Positions 46,694-57,139 are shown, numbered from the stretch's first letter. The stretch is DNA of 64,000 nt from CAIMUS01 sp963708455 (GCA_963708455.1 CAVPSQ010000010.1:930001-994000); one strand, 5' to 3'. Notes: a model not told the origin generated them from the letters alone. Numbers and translations: made by a program.

Positions 46694-47821
46694 TCATGCC
46701 GGTGTCCTAAGATCAATCCGAGTGACCTTATGGTGACAGAAGTAGATATTAAACTGGCCCTCGGTGTTAACGGGCCGCAATGCCACCGGGTAACCTTGCA
46801 AGGCGCTACTGACGGTAAACAACCGCCCTTGGAAGTGCACCACCCCTTTGTTTTGCACCCTGCGGACCCGATCATCCGGACCGTACTCAATTGGCGGCAG
46901 GGTTTCAGGAAAGGAACAGGGACTGGGTTGATAGCGGCTGATCGGGACAGCCATGTCCAGAGCCTGATGGGGGCGCTCCCGGTTGTACACCTCCCGCCAC
47001 CGATCAAAGGCCCCTTGACACACCGACAACGACGCAAAGTACTGGTCACGCAACACCTCTGCCTTGAGGGTACGATGAAACCGCTCATCCTTTCCCTGGG
47101 TCTGCGGATGATAGGGATGACTATGACTGATGCGAACCCCCAAGCGGATCAGCCACAGGACCAGGGCCGACAGGGTTTGCTGGCCCTCGCCCCCCCAGGG
47201 TGGGCCATTATCCATGAGCATCCGTTCCGGCAAGCCATAGCGCCGAAAGGTCGCGGTCAGGGCCGCTTGCACCGTGGCGCCCTGTTCGTCCCCACACGCC
47301 TGCAGGCAGACCGCGAAGCGGGAATGGTCATCCAACACCGTCAAGGGATGGCAGCGGCCTTGGGCAATGGCAAAGTGGCCTTTGAAGTCCATCTGCCACA
47401 AGCGATTGGGGGCTACCTGTTCAAAGCGATGCCACGGCTGATGCTTACGCCCGTCTGCTGCACTCAACCGCTGATGGCGCCGCAAAATAGCCGTCATGGT
47501 GCTCGCACTGGGCAAGGCCGTCTGCCCCTGGGCCTGCAGGTAGGCGCGGAGTTTGCGCCCACCCCAGGCGGGATGGGCATCCCGCACCGCTACGATCATC
47601 TGCTCGAGCGCCGCCACCGTTTGACGCGGCGACCGGTATGGCCGGTGGTCACGCTCGACCAACGCTTCCAGACCCCCGGCACGAAACCGCTTCAGCCATT
47701 GGTAACCGGTCTTGGTACTGATGCCATACCGGTGGCACAAGGTTCTCATCTCGATCTGCGCTTGGTTGGCCAACAGGACAAACTCTTACCGTACTGCCAG
47801 CGACACTCTCTGTTGCGACAT
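46694..47821 (-). pseudogene. IS481-family transposase with early stop codon
   Basis: The frame encodes an IS481/IS3-like rve integrase-core transposase. The helix-turn-helix is HRYGISTKTGYQWLKRF. Catalytic residues lie in WQMDFKGHFAI, LMDNGPPWGG and HPQTQGKDERFHRTLK, with CHPLTVLDDHSRFAVCLQAC between. From the ATG at 47821 the N-terminus reads MSQQRVSLAVR and then meets TAA at 47786-47788. Translation would have to restart at the TTG at 47773. The rest of the 359 residues is intact. Loss of activity is likely but not certain. Confidence 0.75.
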
Positions 47822-47863
47822 CAACATTCTCCTCTAGGAAAATGCTGGTCAGCTTAAAAGAAT

Positions 47864-47977
47864 GTTACCGATGTCTCCGAACAGGTGTTACCGATGTCTC
47901 CGAACAGTGTTACCCATCTCTCCGAACAGGTGTTACCGATGTCTCCGAACACCTGTTACCTATCTCTCCGGTCCATA
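47864..47977. repeat. five tandem 22-23-bp IS-end repeats
   Basis: GTTACC starts at 47864, 47887, 47909, 47932 and 47955, each followed by xATxTCTCC and GAACA (or GGTCC in the last unit). Inverse copies occur at 46290-46345 and 46588-46660. They look like repeated IS481 transposase-binding ends. They are not CRISPR repeats, as there are no spacers. Confidence 0.75.
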
Positions 47978-48058
47978 CACCTCCCCCACAAGGGGGGAGT
48001 TAGTTTTTGTACAGCCTCTAAGGTATGCGATAAAACTACTACTGTGAAGAACGACCGC

Positions 48059-49261
48059 ATGATTACCCTGGCCGATATCGAAGCCGCCTGCCGCCGCATC
48101 AGAGACCGAGTGTTTCTCTCGCCCTGCGCCTACACGGAAACACTCAGCCGGAGGACTGGCTGCCGGTTGTCCCTCAAGCTGGAAAACCTGCAAATGACCG
48201 GCTCGTTCAAGGAACGCGGCGCGCTGAACAAAATGCTGTCGCTGACCGAGTCGCAGCGAGCCGCCGGTGTCATTGCGGCCTCAGCGGGCAATCATGCTCA
48301 GGGCGTCGCCCGCGCCGCCCAGGTGCTGGGGGGCAAAGCCGTCATCGTGATGCCGGAAACCGCGCCGCTCGCCAAAATTCAGGGCGTGCGGGAATTCGGC
48401 GCGGAAATCGTGCTGCACGGCAGTGGCTACGACGAGGCTTTCGTTCAGGCGCAAGTCCTGCAAGAGCAGCACGGTTATACTCTTATCCATGCCTTCGACG
48501 ACCCGCTGGTGATCGCCGGGCAGGGGACCATCGGTCTGGAACTGCTGGAGCAGGCGCCGGACATGGACGTGGTGGTGGTTCCGGTGGGCGGTGGTGGCCT
48601 GATCGCCGGGATTGCGATCGCCATCAAAGCCCTGCGGCCGGAAGTGCGCATTATCGGCGTCGAAACCCAATTGCTGCCCGCCATGCGGGAAAGTCTGACC
48701 GCAGGCTGCGTCAAGCCGCTGGCGACGGTGAAAACCCTGGCCGACGGCATTGCAGTGGCAAAAATTGGTAACTATACCTTGCCCATCGTGCAGGAACTGG
48801 TAGAAACGGTGGTCACCGTCAGCGAGGAAGAAATCGCCAACGCCATTCTGGTGCTGCTGGAGCGGGAAAAGACCGTTGCAGAAGGCGCCGGCGCGGTGGG
48901 CGTTGCGGCGCTGCTGGCCGGTCGAATCCCGGACAGCGCCGGCAGACAGGTCGTCGTGGTGATCAGCGGCGGCAATATCGACATGACCTTGCTGGCGCGG
49001 ATTATCGAACGCGGCCTGGAACTCGACCAGCGGCTGGCCCGCATCCGGGTAGTCGCGCCGGACACGCCCGGCAGCGTAGCCAAACTGACCGCCCTGATCG
49101 CCCGGCAGCGGGCCAATATCTTCGATTTGTCGCAGAGTCGCCCGGCCAGCGACGTGCAACTCGGCCAGGCGGAAATCGCCTTGCGGCTGGAGACACGCGG
49201 CCGCGACCATGTGGAGGAAATCCTGGCCGCGCTGCGGGAGGCCGGCTTCACCGTGCTGTAA
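48059..49261 (+). CDS. ilvA: threonine ammonia-lyase (threonine dehydratase)
   Basis: The PLP-fold enzyme deaminates threonine to 2-oxobutyrate for isoleucine synthesis or threonine catabolism. The PLP lysine is in MTGSFKERGALNKML. GNHAQGVARAAQVLG and the phosphate-binding VVVPVGGGGLIAG follow, with a C-terminal ACT-like domain (ARIRVVAPDTPGSVAKLTAL). At 400 residues with a single ACT domain it resembles the short, TdcB/IlvA1-type enzymes rather than the 510-residue IlvA. I chose the ATG at 48059; a GTG at 48044 is possible. The 38 bases before it belong to the repeat region, so its promoter may come from there. Confidence 0.92.
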   Translation: MITLADIEAACRRIRDRVFLSPCAYTETLSRRTGCRLSLKLENLQMTGSFKERGALNKMLSLTESQRAAGVIAASAGNHAQGVARAAQVLGGKAVIVMPETAPLAKIQGVREFGAEIVLHGSGYDEAFVQAQVLQEQHGYTLIHAFDDPLVIAGQGTIGLELLEQAPDMDVVVVPVGGGGLIAGIAIAIKALRPEVRIIGVETQLLPAMRESLTAGCVKPLATVKTLADGIAVAKIGNYTLPIVQELVETVVTVSEEEIANAILVLLEREKTVAEGAGAVGVAALLAGRIPDSAGRQVVVVISGGNIDMTLLARIIERGLELDQRLARIRVVAPDTPGSVAKLTALIARQRANIFDLSQSRPASDVQLGQAEIALRLETRGRDHVEEILAALREAGFTVL

Positions 49262-49345
49262 AACAGCACGTAGAACGTGCTTGAATGAGGACGGTTGCGG
49301 TATCCTAAAAAAACCTACTCTCACGACACTGCCAGAGGAGCTTCG

Positions 49346-50467
49346 ATGATCGAACATACCGGCCCGTTAGCCAGGACTCCCCTCAATGCGCTGCATAAGG
49401 AACTCGGCGCCCGCCTGACGCCCTTCGCCGGCTACGAGATGCCGGTGCATTACCCCGGCGGCATTCTCAAGGAGCATCAGCATACCCGCAGCCGCGCCAG
49501 CCTGTTCGACGTCTCCCACATGGGACAGGTGCGGCTGCACGGAGAAGGCGCAGCCCAGGCGCTGGAAAGCCTGACGCCGGTGGCCGTCATCGGCCTGCCC
49601 GTCGGCCAGCAACGCTATGCGCTGTTCACCAACGAGCAGGGCGGCATTCTCGACGATCTGATGATCACCAACGCCGGCAACCATCTGTTCATTGTGGTCA
49701 ACGCCGCCTGCAAGGAACAGGATATCGGCCTGCTGCGCACGCTGGCGGACCGCTGCACTATCGAAGTGTTGAGCAATCAGGCGCTGCTCGCTTTGCAGGG
49801 TCCGCAGGCGGTGCAGGTTATGGCACGGCTGGCGCCGCAGTTGCCCCGACTGGTGTTTATGAGGGGCATGTCCACCGTCATCGCCGGGATTCCCTGCTTC
49901 GTCACCCGTTCTGGCTACACCGGTGAGGACGGCTTTGAGATTTCGGCGCCGGCGGAGCGGGCGGAGGCGCTGGCCCGGCTGCTGCTGGAGCAGGAGGAAG
50001 TGGCACCGGCGGGTCTGGGGGCGCGCGATTCGCTGCGACTGGAAGCCGGCCTGTGCCTGTACGGTCATGATATCGACGCCACCACGACGCCAGTGGAAGC
50101 GAATCTAAGCTGGGCGCTGTCCACAGCGCGGCGCGCCGACGGTGAACGGGCAGGCGGCTATCCCGGCGCGGCGGTCATACTCAGGCAACTGGCCGAAGGC
50201 GTGCCGCGGCTACGGGTCGGCCTGCGGCCGGAGGGCAAGGCGCCGGTGCGTGACGGCGCGGCACTGGTGGGCGCGGACGGCGCTACCGTTGGCAAGGTGA
50301 CCAGTGGCGGCTTCGGGCCGACGGTGGCCTGGCCGGTGGCGATGGGTTATGTGGCAACCGCCTGCACCCAGGTCGGAGCGGAACTCCAGGCGCTGGTGCG
50401 CGGCAAACCCCTGCCGGTGCGGGTGGCGCCGCTGCCGTTTGCGCCGCATCGGTATTTCCGGGGATAA
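49346..50467 (+). CDS. gcvT: glycine cleavage system aminomethyltransferase
   Basis: The T protein transfers the methylene group from the H-protein aminomethyl arm to tetrahydrofolate. Family motifs are FAGYEMPVHYPGGILKEHQH, SLFDVSHMGQVRL, CFVTRSGYTGEDGFEISAPA and LGARDSLRLEAGLCLYGHDI. The ATG at 49346 follows GAGGAG with suitable spacing; the open frame 51 bases longer is less likely. The protein has 373 residues. gcvH and gcvP are not adjacent. The next gene starts 11 bases after the stop, so the two are probably co-transcribed. Confidence 0.93.
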   Translation: MIEHTGPLARTPLNALHKELGARLTPFAGYEMPVHYPGGILKEHQHTRSRASLFDVSHMGQVRLHGEGAAQALESLTPVAVIGLPVGQQRYALFTNEQGGILDDLMITNAGNHLFIVVNAACKEQDIGLLRTLADRCTIEVLSNQALLALQGPQAVQVMARLAPQLPRLVFMRGMSTVIAGIPCFVTRSGYTGEDGFEISAPAERAEALARLLLEQEEVAPAGLGARDSLRLEAGLCLYGHDIDATTTPVEANLSWALSTARRADGERAGGYPGAAVILRQLAEGVPRLRVGLRPEGKAPVRDGAALVGADGATVGKVTSGGFGPTVAWPVAMGYVATACTQVGAELQALVRGKPLPVRVAPLPFAPHRYFRG

Positions 50468-50478
50468 ACAGAGCCGGC

Positions 50479-51795
<1,317 letters not shown>

Positions 51796-51847
51796 TCTAT
51801 TTTTCCCTTCCTTAAATCTCTCTTTTCGCTCGAATCTAAAAAGTTTT

Positions 51848-52911
51848 GGCTCAATATGGATTCCAGACTGTTGAGGACCGCTCGCCCCGATGGCGATCGG
51901 CGGCTACACTGAACGGGTTCTGAGCCGCTGCGACCGAAGGCCCCCCGACGATGATCAACCTTCAAAATCTGCTGGATGATGTCCGGTGCTATGAAACTAT
52001 TCGCCAGCTCCGCTGGCCGGACGGGGTCCACTGTCCCCACTGTAGCATAGCGGAGATCACGAAGCAGGGGCGGGATACGACCCAGCCGGCGCGGCAGAAA
52101 TATCGCTGTGAAAGCTGCCATCGCTACTTTGATGATCTCACGGGTACGGTGTTAGCGGGGCATCATCAACCGCTGGGGGTTTGGATTTTGTGCCTGTATT
52201 TCATGGGGTTGAATCTGTCTAACGCGCAGATCGCCCACGAGCTGGGCTTGAATTCGAACGATGTACAGCGGATGACTGAACAGCTCAGGGAAGGGATCGT
52301 CGCCCGCCAGCCCGAACCGGTCCTGTCGGGGGACGTGGAATGCGACGAGGTCTACGTGGTGGCCGGTCATAAAGGGTTTCCGGAGGCGGTGAAAAAAAAG
52401 GCCGTCGGGGGCGGCGGCGGCGGCTGAAGGGGGCACGGGGTCGGGGCACCTTGGAGAAGGAAAAGCCGCCCATTCTCGGCATGATTCAGCGCGGCGGCGC
52501 GGTAGTCGTCCGGATGCTGGAGAACGTCCAGCAAGCCACCCTCCGTCCCCTCATCCAGGCGTTTATCGCCCCGGGAACCCGAGTTCATACCGATGAATAC
52601 GCGATCTATAACCCGTTGAAGGATTGGGGCTTTGACCATCATACGGTGTGTCACAGCCAGGGCGAATACGCCCGTGACGAAGATGGGGATGGCTTCCATG
52701 AGATCCATGTCAACACGGCTGAGGGCTTCTGGTCGCTGCTGCGCTCTTGGCTGCGACCCCATCGTGGGATCTCGCAAGAAAAACTGCCGCTCTACCTGGG
52801 CTTCTTTCAGTTCGTGCACAACACTCGCATTCGGGGCAAAGGCCTGCTCAGACCCCTCTTGGAACTGCTGGTCGCATAACGCAGTGAACTGACTGGAATC
52901 CATATTGAGCC
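51848..52911 (+). mobile_element. IS1595-type insertion sequence, copy 2 (1064 bp)
   Basis: Inverted ends lie at 51848-51866 and 52893-52911. The 8-bp target duplication AAAGTTTT is perfect (51840-51847 and 52912-52919). Orientation is opposite to copies 1 and 3. It lies between the CorC-type gene and the draT-nif region. Confidence 0.95.
51951..52879 (+). CDS. IS1595-family transposase in two frames joined at an A8 run, copy 2
   Basis: The first frame (51951-52427) ends VKKKAVGGGGGG and the second (to 52879) continues LEKEKPPILGMIQRGGAVV. The A8 run at 52392-52399 allows a minus-one shift to GRRGRRRRLKGARGRG, which is the basic linker expected between the halves. Zinc ribbon and DDE motifs are the same as in copy 1. 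Confidence 0.85.
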
Positions 52912-52927
52912 AAAGTTTTTATATTCA

Positions 52928-53155
52928 TCAGGCAACATGTCTGGATAGAACTTCATCACTCAATTCGAGACTGTAGGATAAAATGGTGTGGATATCCATT
53001 TTTTTAGACGCCTCTATAATTTCTATACCCACTAATTTACCATCCTTGGTTAAGTCCACATTGACTCCTTCACCTATTTCATCGACTCCCTCGGGCTTTC
53101 CATCACCAAGCTGTAGATACAGGGCATCGACTTCTGGATCGTAGAATACTCTCAT
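52928..53155 (-). CDS. DUF2283 family small protein
   Basis: This 75-residue protein matches the DUF2283 pattern: VFYDPEVDALYLQLGDGKP, then VNVDLTKDGKLVGIEIIEAS. Genes of this family usually follow a DUF4258 gene, and a remnant of one precedes it here with a start-stop overlap. The pair behaves like a small toxin-antitoxin-like or accessory unit, but function is not established. Its 3' end is 17 bases from IS copy 2. Confidence 0.8.
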   Translation of the reverse strand: MRVFYDPEVDALYLQLGDGKPEGVDEIGEGVNVDLTKDGKLVGIEIIEASKKMDIHTILSYSLELSDEVLSRHVA

Positions 53156-53297
53156 TTTCTACCTCTTTTCAAAGGATATGCCGTTATGACTACAATGGCA
53201 TCCGCTTGAACATCGAAAACGACTTTAATAGGAAAGTTAAAGCCAGGAATATGATTAAGTATTGCTTGTTTCCCTCCAGAAAAAGAGCCTGCCTTTT
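53152..53297 (-). pseudogene. truncated DUF4258-like gene
   Basis: On the minus strand a frame too short for routine calling reads KAGSFSGGKQAILNHIPGFN then FPIKVVFDVQADAIVVITAY and PLKRGRK, ending in a TGA that overlaps the ATG of the DUF2283 gene. This is the usual C-terminal part of a DUF4258 protein. The N-terminal half is missing. Upstream the frame runs into the 3' end of draT without a start, so recombination has probably joined draT to the middle of this gene. Confidence 0.6.
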
Positions 53298-54155
53298 TTA
53301 AGACAACCGCTCCACCTCATAAATCCCCCCGATCACCACATACTCATCCTCTCCCTTGAGCATCCCCGGTAGCAACTGGTTGTAAAAGAAAATCTTCGCC
53401 AAGGGCACCGGAGTCCGCAGTATATGGTCGCCGAATTCATCCGCCCGTTCCCAGGAGGAGGTGAATGAATTGAGATTATTGAGCAGCACCCACCATTGGT
53501 GGGGACTGGGTTTGGCTAGGATTTCGTCATCTCCCAGCCGGTTGACACCCCGAAACAGATTAAAATGCTGACAGTCGGAAAACTGCCGGTGGAGTTCGTA
53601 CTGACTGTATGTATAAAGCAGATCCAGTTGCGCCTCCAGGGCATTGGTGTTGTAGAGACCCTGACACCGTGCCTCCAGATAGCGCCGGTAATTGGCGCCG
53701 GAACGATCCTCGAGGTTACCACCGTGGTAGGTCGGCAACAGGCCGAAACGCGACTCCACCCAGGCTTTGAGCACCGCCCCTTCCCGACAATCCGGGTCGA
53801 AAGCCCAGCCCCGCATCATCCTTAAATAATCCGCCCGTCCCCGCAAATTCTTCCTGCCCGGCGTCAGGCCGACATCCTCCAGCGCCTCCAGCCGGAAATA
53901 CACCGTCATGTAATCCATAAACCGCTGCGAGCGCTCCAGTGGCGTTTCCAGCGATTCCAGCATGGCGAACAGGCGCCGGTGCAATTCCATCACCCCATCC
54001 AGCACCAGCGGCGCCGGATGCCGCTGAAAGCTCAAACTGCCCAGAATCGTCGCGGGCAGATTGCAGCGATTGATCGGTAAGCGAGCCGTTCTGGGCAGGG
54101 CGGGCCAGGGAGCCGGATTGTCGTCAACCGTACAAGTCACAGCCGCCTTTGTCAT
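53298..54155 (-). CDS. draT: NAD(+)--dinitrogen-reductase ADP-ribosyltransferase
   Basis: DraT ADP-ribosylates an arginine of NifH and switches nitrogenase off when ammonium appears or energy falls. Family blocks include RLPINRCNLPATILGSLSFQ, RSQRFMDYMTVYF, RADYLRMMRGWAFDPDCREG, LFRGVNRLGDDEILAKP and WVLLNNLNSFTSSWERADEF. The 285-residue length is typical. It is divergent from nifH, as in several diazotrophs. The partner hydrolase gene draG does not follow. A NifA-type activator site lies inside its first codons. Confidence 0.9.
   Translation of the reverse strand: MTKAAVTCTVDDNPAPWPALPRTARLPINRCNLPATILGSLSFQRHPAPLVLDGVMELHRRLFAMLESLETPLERSQRFMDYMTVYFRLEALEDVGLTPGRKNLRGRADYLRMMRGWAFDPDCREGAVLKAWVESRFGLLPTYHGGNLEDRSGANYRRYLEARCQGLYNTNALEAQLDLLYTYSQYELHRQFSDCQHFNLFRGVNRLGDDEILAKPSPHQWWVLLNNLNSFTSSWERADEFGDHILRTPVPLAKIFFYNQLLPGMLKGEDEYVVIGGIYEVERLS
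54119..54134. promoter_or_regulatory. NifA upstream activator sequence of nifH
   Basis: TGT-N10-ACA is perfect here (TGT at 54119-54121, ACA at 54132-54134). It lies 115 bases before the -24 element, inside the 5' end of draT. NifA binds this motif and contacts sigma-54 polymerase by DNA looping. An identical arrangement exists before nifK. Confidence 0.85.
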
Positions 54156-54233
54156 CTATCGAACCTGCTCGAGACACTCGAGAAATAATTATTAAGCATT
54201 TAATTATCAGTTACTTATAAAAGTATTGCTGGT

Positions 54234-54249
54234 TGGCACAGGGTTTGCT
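54234..54249 (+). promoter_or_regulatory. sigma-54 promoter of nifHD
   Basis: TGGCACAGGGTTTGCT matches the -24/-12 consensus TGGCAC-N5-TTGCW exactly. It lies 52 bases before the nifH start. The leader carries GAGGAGAAG as ribosome-binding site. The preceding AT-rich stretch (54181-54225) could bind IHF. Confidence 0.93.
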
Positions 54250-54301
54250 GAACACTTGCCCGGAGATGCACTTCTGCGTCTGCTTCTGAGGAGAAGATTC
54301 G

Positions 54302-55195
54302 ATGATACGGCAATGCGCGATTTATGGGAAAGGTGGTATCGGCAAGTCCACCACCACCCAGAACCTGGTGGCCGGTCTGGCCTCTCTTGGTAATAAAATC
54401 ATGATCGTCGGTTGCGACCCCAAAGCCGACGCCACCCGCCTGATCCTGCACAGCAAGTCCCAGGAGACCGTCATGCACCTGGCGGCGGAAACTGGCAGCG
54501 TCGAAGACCTGGAACTGGAAGATGTGCTCCGGGTCGGCTTCGGCGGCGTCCGCTGCGTCGAATCCGGTGGCCCCGAACCCGGCGTCGGCTGCGCCGGTCG
54601 CGGCGTGATCACCGCCATCAACTTCCTGGAAGAAGAAGGCGCCTACGACGAAGAACTCGACTTCGTCTTCTACGACGTGCTGGGCGATGTGGTGTGCGGC
54701 GGTTTCGCTATGCCCATCCGCGAAAACAAGGCCCAGGAAATCTACATCGTCGTTTCCGGCGAAATGATGGCCATGTACGCCGCCAACAATATCTGCAAAG
54801 GCATCGTGAAGTACGCCACCTCCGGCAGCGTGCGACTGGCCGGCTTGATCTGCAACTCCCGCAAGACCGACCGCGAAGCCGATCTGATCGAAGCCCTGGC
54901 CGCCCGTCTCGGCACCCAGATGATTCATTTCGTGCCGCGCGACAATGTGGTGCAGCGGGCCGAAATCCGCCGCATGACCGTGATCGAGTACGACCCGAAC
55001 TGCAAGCAGGCCGATGAATACCGCGCCTTGGCGCAGAAAATCGTCGCCAACAAGAAACTGGTCATTCCCAAGCCGCTCACCATGGACGAACTCGAAGAAC
55101 TGATGACGGAATTCGGGCTTATGGATGAGGATGAGAGCATCGTCGGCAAGACAGCGGCGCAGGAAGCGGTCCTCTGCAACGCCGTGGCGGCCTGA
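54302..55195 (+). CDS. nifH: nitrogenase iron protein (dinitrogenase reductase)
   Basis: NifH delivers electrons to the molybdenum-iron protein with ATP hydrolysis. The P-loop is YGKGGIGKSTTTQNL (residues 8-22). Cluster ligands Cys97 and Cys132 are in GVGCAGRGVI and DVVCGGFAMP. Arg100 is the residue modified by DraT, whose gene is divergent. The switch region is VGCDPKADATRLIL. At 297 residues it is complete and has no frameshift. nifD follows after 19 bases. Confidence 0.98.
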   Translation: MIRQCAIYGKGGIGKSTTTQNLVAGLASLGNKIMIVGCDPKADATRLILHSKSQETVMHLAAETGSVEDLELEDVLRVGFGGVRCVESGGPEPGVGCAGRGVITAINFLEEEGAYDEELDFVFYDVLGDVVCGGFAMPIRENKAQEIYIVVSGEMMAMYAANNICKGIVKYATSGSVRLAGLICNSRKTDREADLIEALAARLGTQMIHFVPRDNVVQRAEIRRMTVIEYDPNCKQADEYRALAQKIVANKKLVIPKPLTMDELEELMTEFGLMDEDESIVGKTAAQEAVLCNAVAA

Positions 55196-55214
55196 ACCGA
55201 TAAGGAGCAATGTC

Positions 55215-56687
55215 ATGGGTACGATGAATCGTGAAGCCACCGAGCAACTGATCCAGGAAGTATTACAAGTCTATCCCGAGGCAACCGGCAAACAACGGGC
55301 GAAGCACTTGATGGCCAATGACCCGGCCCTGGAGAAATCCAACAAGTGCATCGTCGCCAACAAGAAAGCCCTGCCTGGCGTGATGACCGCACGCGGTTGT
55401 GCCTACGCCGGCTCCAAGGGCGTGGTGTGGGGACCGGTCAAGGATGTGGTCAATATCTCCCACGGCCCGGTCGGCTGCGGTCAGTTCTCCCGTGGTGGAC
55501 GCCGTAACTATGTAACCGGCTACAGTGGCGTGACGGTGTTCAACGATATGAACTTCACCTCCGACTTTCAAGAGAAGGATGTGGTGTTCGGCGGCGACAA
55601 GAAACTCGCCAAGATCATCGACGAGATCGATCTGCTGTTCCCCCTGGCCAAGGGCATCACGATCCAGTCCGAATGTCCCATCGGTCTGATCGGCGACGAT
55701 ATCGAGGCGGTCGCCAAGCAGAAAGCGGCGGCTATCGGCAAGGTGGTGGTGCCGGTGCGCTGCGAAGGTTTTCGGGGCGTATCCCAATCCCTGGGCCACC
55801 ATGTCGCCAACGACTCCCTGCGGGACTGGGTGCTGTCGAATCGCGATGGCCAAGAGTTCGAAAGCACGCCTTATGACGTGGCCATCACCGGCGATTACAA
55901 CATCGGCGGCGATGCCTGGTCTTCCCGGATTCTGTTGGAAAAGATCGGTTTGCGGGTGGTCGCGCAATGGTCCGGCGACGGCTCCATCCCCGAGTTCGAG
56001 ACCACTCCCAAGGTCAGGCTGAATCTGCTGCACTGCTACCGCTCGATGAACTACATCAGCCGCCATATAGAAGAGAAGTACGGCATTCCCTGGCTGGAGT
56101 ACAACTTCTTCGGCCCGACCAAGATCGCCGAGAGCCTGCGCAAAATCGCCGCCCGCTTCGATGCGACGATTCAGGAAAACGCCGAGCGGCTGATCGCCGA
56201 GGTCCAGCCTGAGATGGATGCAATCATCGCCAAATACCGGCCTCGGCTGGAAGGCAAGCGGGTTCTGCTGTTCGTGGGTGGCCTGCGGCCACGCCATATC
56301 ATCGGCGCTTACGAGGACCTCGGCATGGAAGTCATCGGCGCCGGTTACGAGTTCGCCCATAACGACGACTACGACCGCACCTTCAAGGAATTGCAGGATG
56401 GCGCGTTGATCTACGACGACGCCACCAGTTTCGAGCTGGAGTCTTTCGTCGAGCGGCTGAAGCCCGATCTGATCGGTTCCGGCATCAAGGAAAAATACGT
56501 CTTCCACAAGATGGGCGTGCCCTTCCGGCAACTGCACTCCTGGGACTATTCCGGCCCCTATCACGGCTATGACGGTTTCGCCATTTTCGCCCGCGATATG
56601 GATATGGCCGTCAACAATCCCTGCTGGAAAAACATGCAGGCGCCCTGGAAGAAAGCCGCCGTAGAACCCTTGGCGCGAGCGGCCTGA
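55215..56687 (+). CDS. nifD: nitrogenase molybdenum-iron protein alpha chain
   Basis: NifD carries the FeMo cofactor. P-cluster ligands are Cys62 (TARGCAYAGSKG), Cys88 (SHGPVGCGQFSRGG) and Cys154 (QSECPIGLIGDD). Cofactor ligands are Cys274 (NLLHCYRSMNYI) and His441 (RQLHSWDYSGPYHGYDG). I chose the ATG at 55215, which follows AAGGAG by seven bases; the longer frame overlaps nifH. The protein has 490 residues and is intact. nifK does not follow directly; its gene is 5.5 kb away. The last 147 bases occur again at 60699-60845. Confidence 0.98.
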   Translation: MGTMNREATEQLIQEVLQVYPEATGKQRAKHLMANDPALEKSNKCIVANKKALPGVMTARGCAYAGSKGVVWGPVKDVVNISHGPVGCGQFSRGGRRNYVTGYSGVTVFNDMNFTSDFQEKDVVFGGDKKLAKIIDEIDLLFPLAKGITIQSECPIGLIGDDIEAVAKQKAAAIGKVVVPVRCEGFRGVSQSLGHHVANDSLRDWVLSNRDGQEFESTPYDVAITGDYNIGGDAWSSRILLEKIGLRVVAQWSGDGSIPEFETTPKVRLNLLHCYRSMNYISRHIEEKYGIPWLEYNFFGPTKIAESLRKIAARFDATIQENAERLIAEVQPEMDAIIAKYRPRLEGKRVLLFVGGLRPRHIIGAYEDLGMEVIGAGYEFAHNDDYDRTFKELQDGALIYDDATSFELESFVERLKPDLIGSGIKEKYVFHKMGVPFRQLHSWDYSGPYHGYDGFAIFARDMDMAVNNPCWKNMQAPWKKAAVEPLARAA

Positions 56688-57139
56688 GCCGTTTGTTGAG
56701 TAGTAGAGATGTGGGAGCGGCGCCCCCGCCGCGATAATAACGTGGTGGGTGCGTCGTAACCCGACCCATTCAGAGCCTATACGAAATCTCTTCCTGCCCT
56801 AAAGTTAACCGATAGCGGTGTAGCGGTGTAAGGTGCGTTTCACGCACCTTTACCTTTCCCCCGGCAGCAAAAACGGTGCGTAGGACCCACCCTACTGTTA
56901 CTGCCTATCCGGCAGTGAATCTGCCTGTAACGTTTACAATCCCTTGTCTCCATCAACGCAGTTTATGTACCAGACTGGGCGGGCTTTGGCATCCGGTTAG
57001 CTGAAACCAGCTTACTACCTGAAAGACTTCCAGTTTGCTGTTCAGGTCTGGCGGTGCACTCGCTGCCAACCAGTATTATGCCGGCTGCAATGCGACGTTT
57101 TACGGCATCCCGTGCCCTGCTGTCGACATAAAAAATATT
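56688..57139. other. intergenic region after nifD with hairpins
   Basis: The 452 bases between nifD and IS copy 3 contain no gene I can support. GCGGCGCCCCCGCCGC (about 56718-56733) and AGGTGCGTTTCACGCACCT (56831-56849, 8-bp stem) can form hairpins. Neither is followed by a T run, so they are weak terminator candidates for nifHD. AGGACCCACCCTAC-type sequence belongs to a common intergenic repeat class. Confidence 0.4.

Larger units (their letters stand above)
46211..48020. mobile_element. nested IS481-type repeat region bounded by 20-bp inverted repeats
   Basis: AAGAGGCTGTACAAAAACTA at 46211-46230 is repeated in inverse at 48000-48020. Just inside, both ends carry CTTGTGGGGGAGGTGTATGG, GACCGGAGAGATAGGTAAC and GTTCGGAGACATAGGTAAC in mirror orientation. 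Inside are a damaged IS481 transposase and a palindromic element. It looks like several related elements inserted into each other between DGR target 2 and ilvA. Exact element ends and target duplications are not resolved. Confidence 0.6.

Noticed and set aside
47864..47977. Tandem 22-23-bp repeats resembling a CRISPR array
   Set aside because: The units are contiguous without spacers, occur in inverse copies at the other end of the region, and no cas genes are present.
55263..56564. Minus-strand open frame of 433 codons opposite nifD
   Set aside because: It is a shadow of nifD, whose ligands and length are complete on the plus strand.
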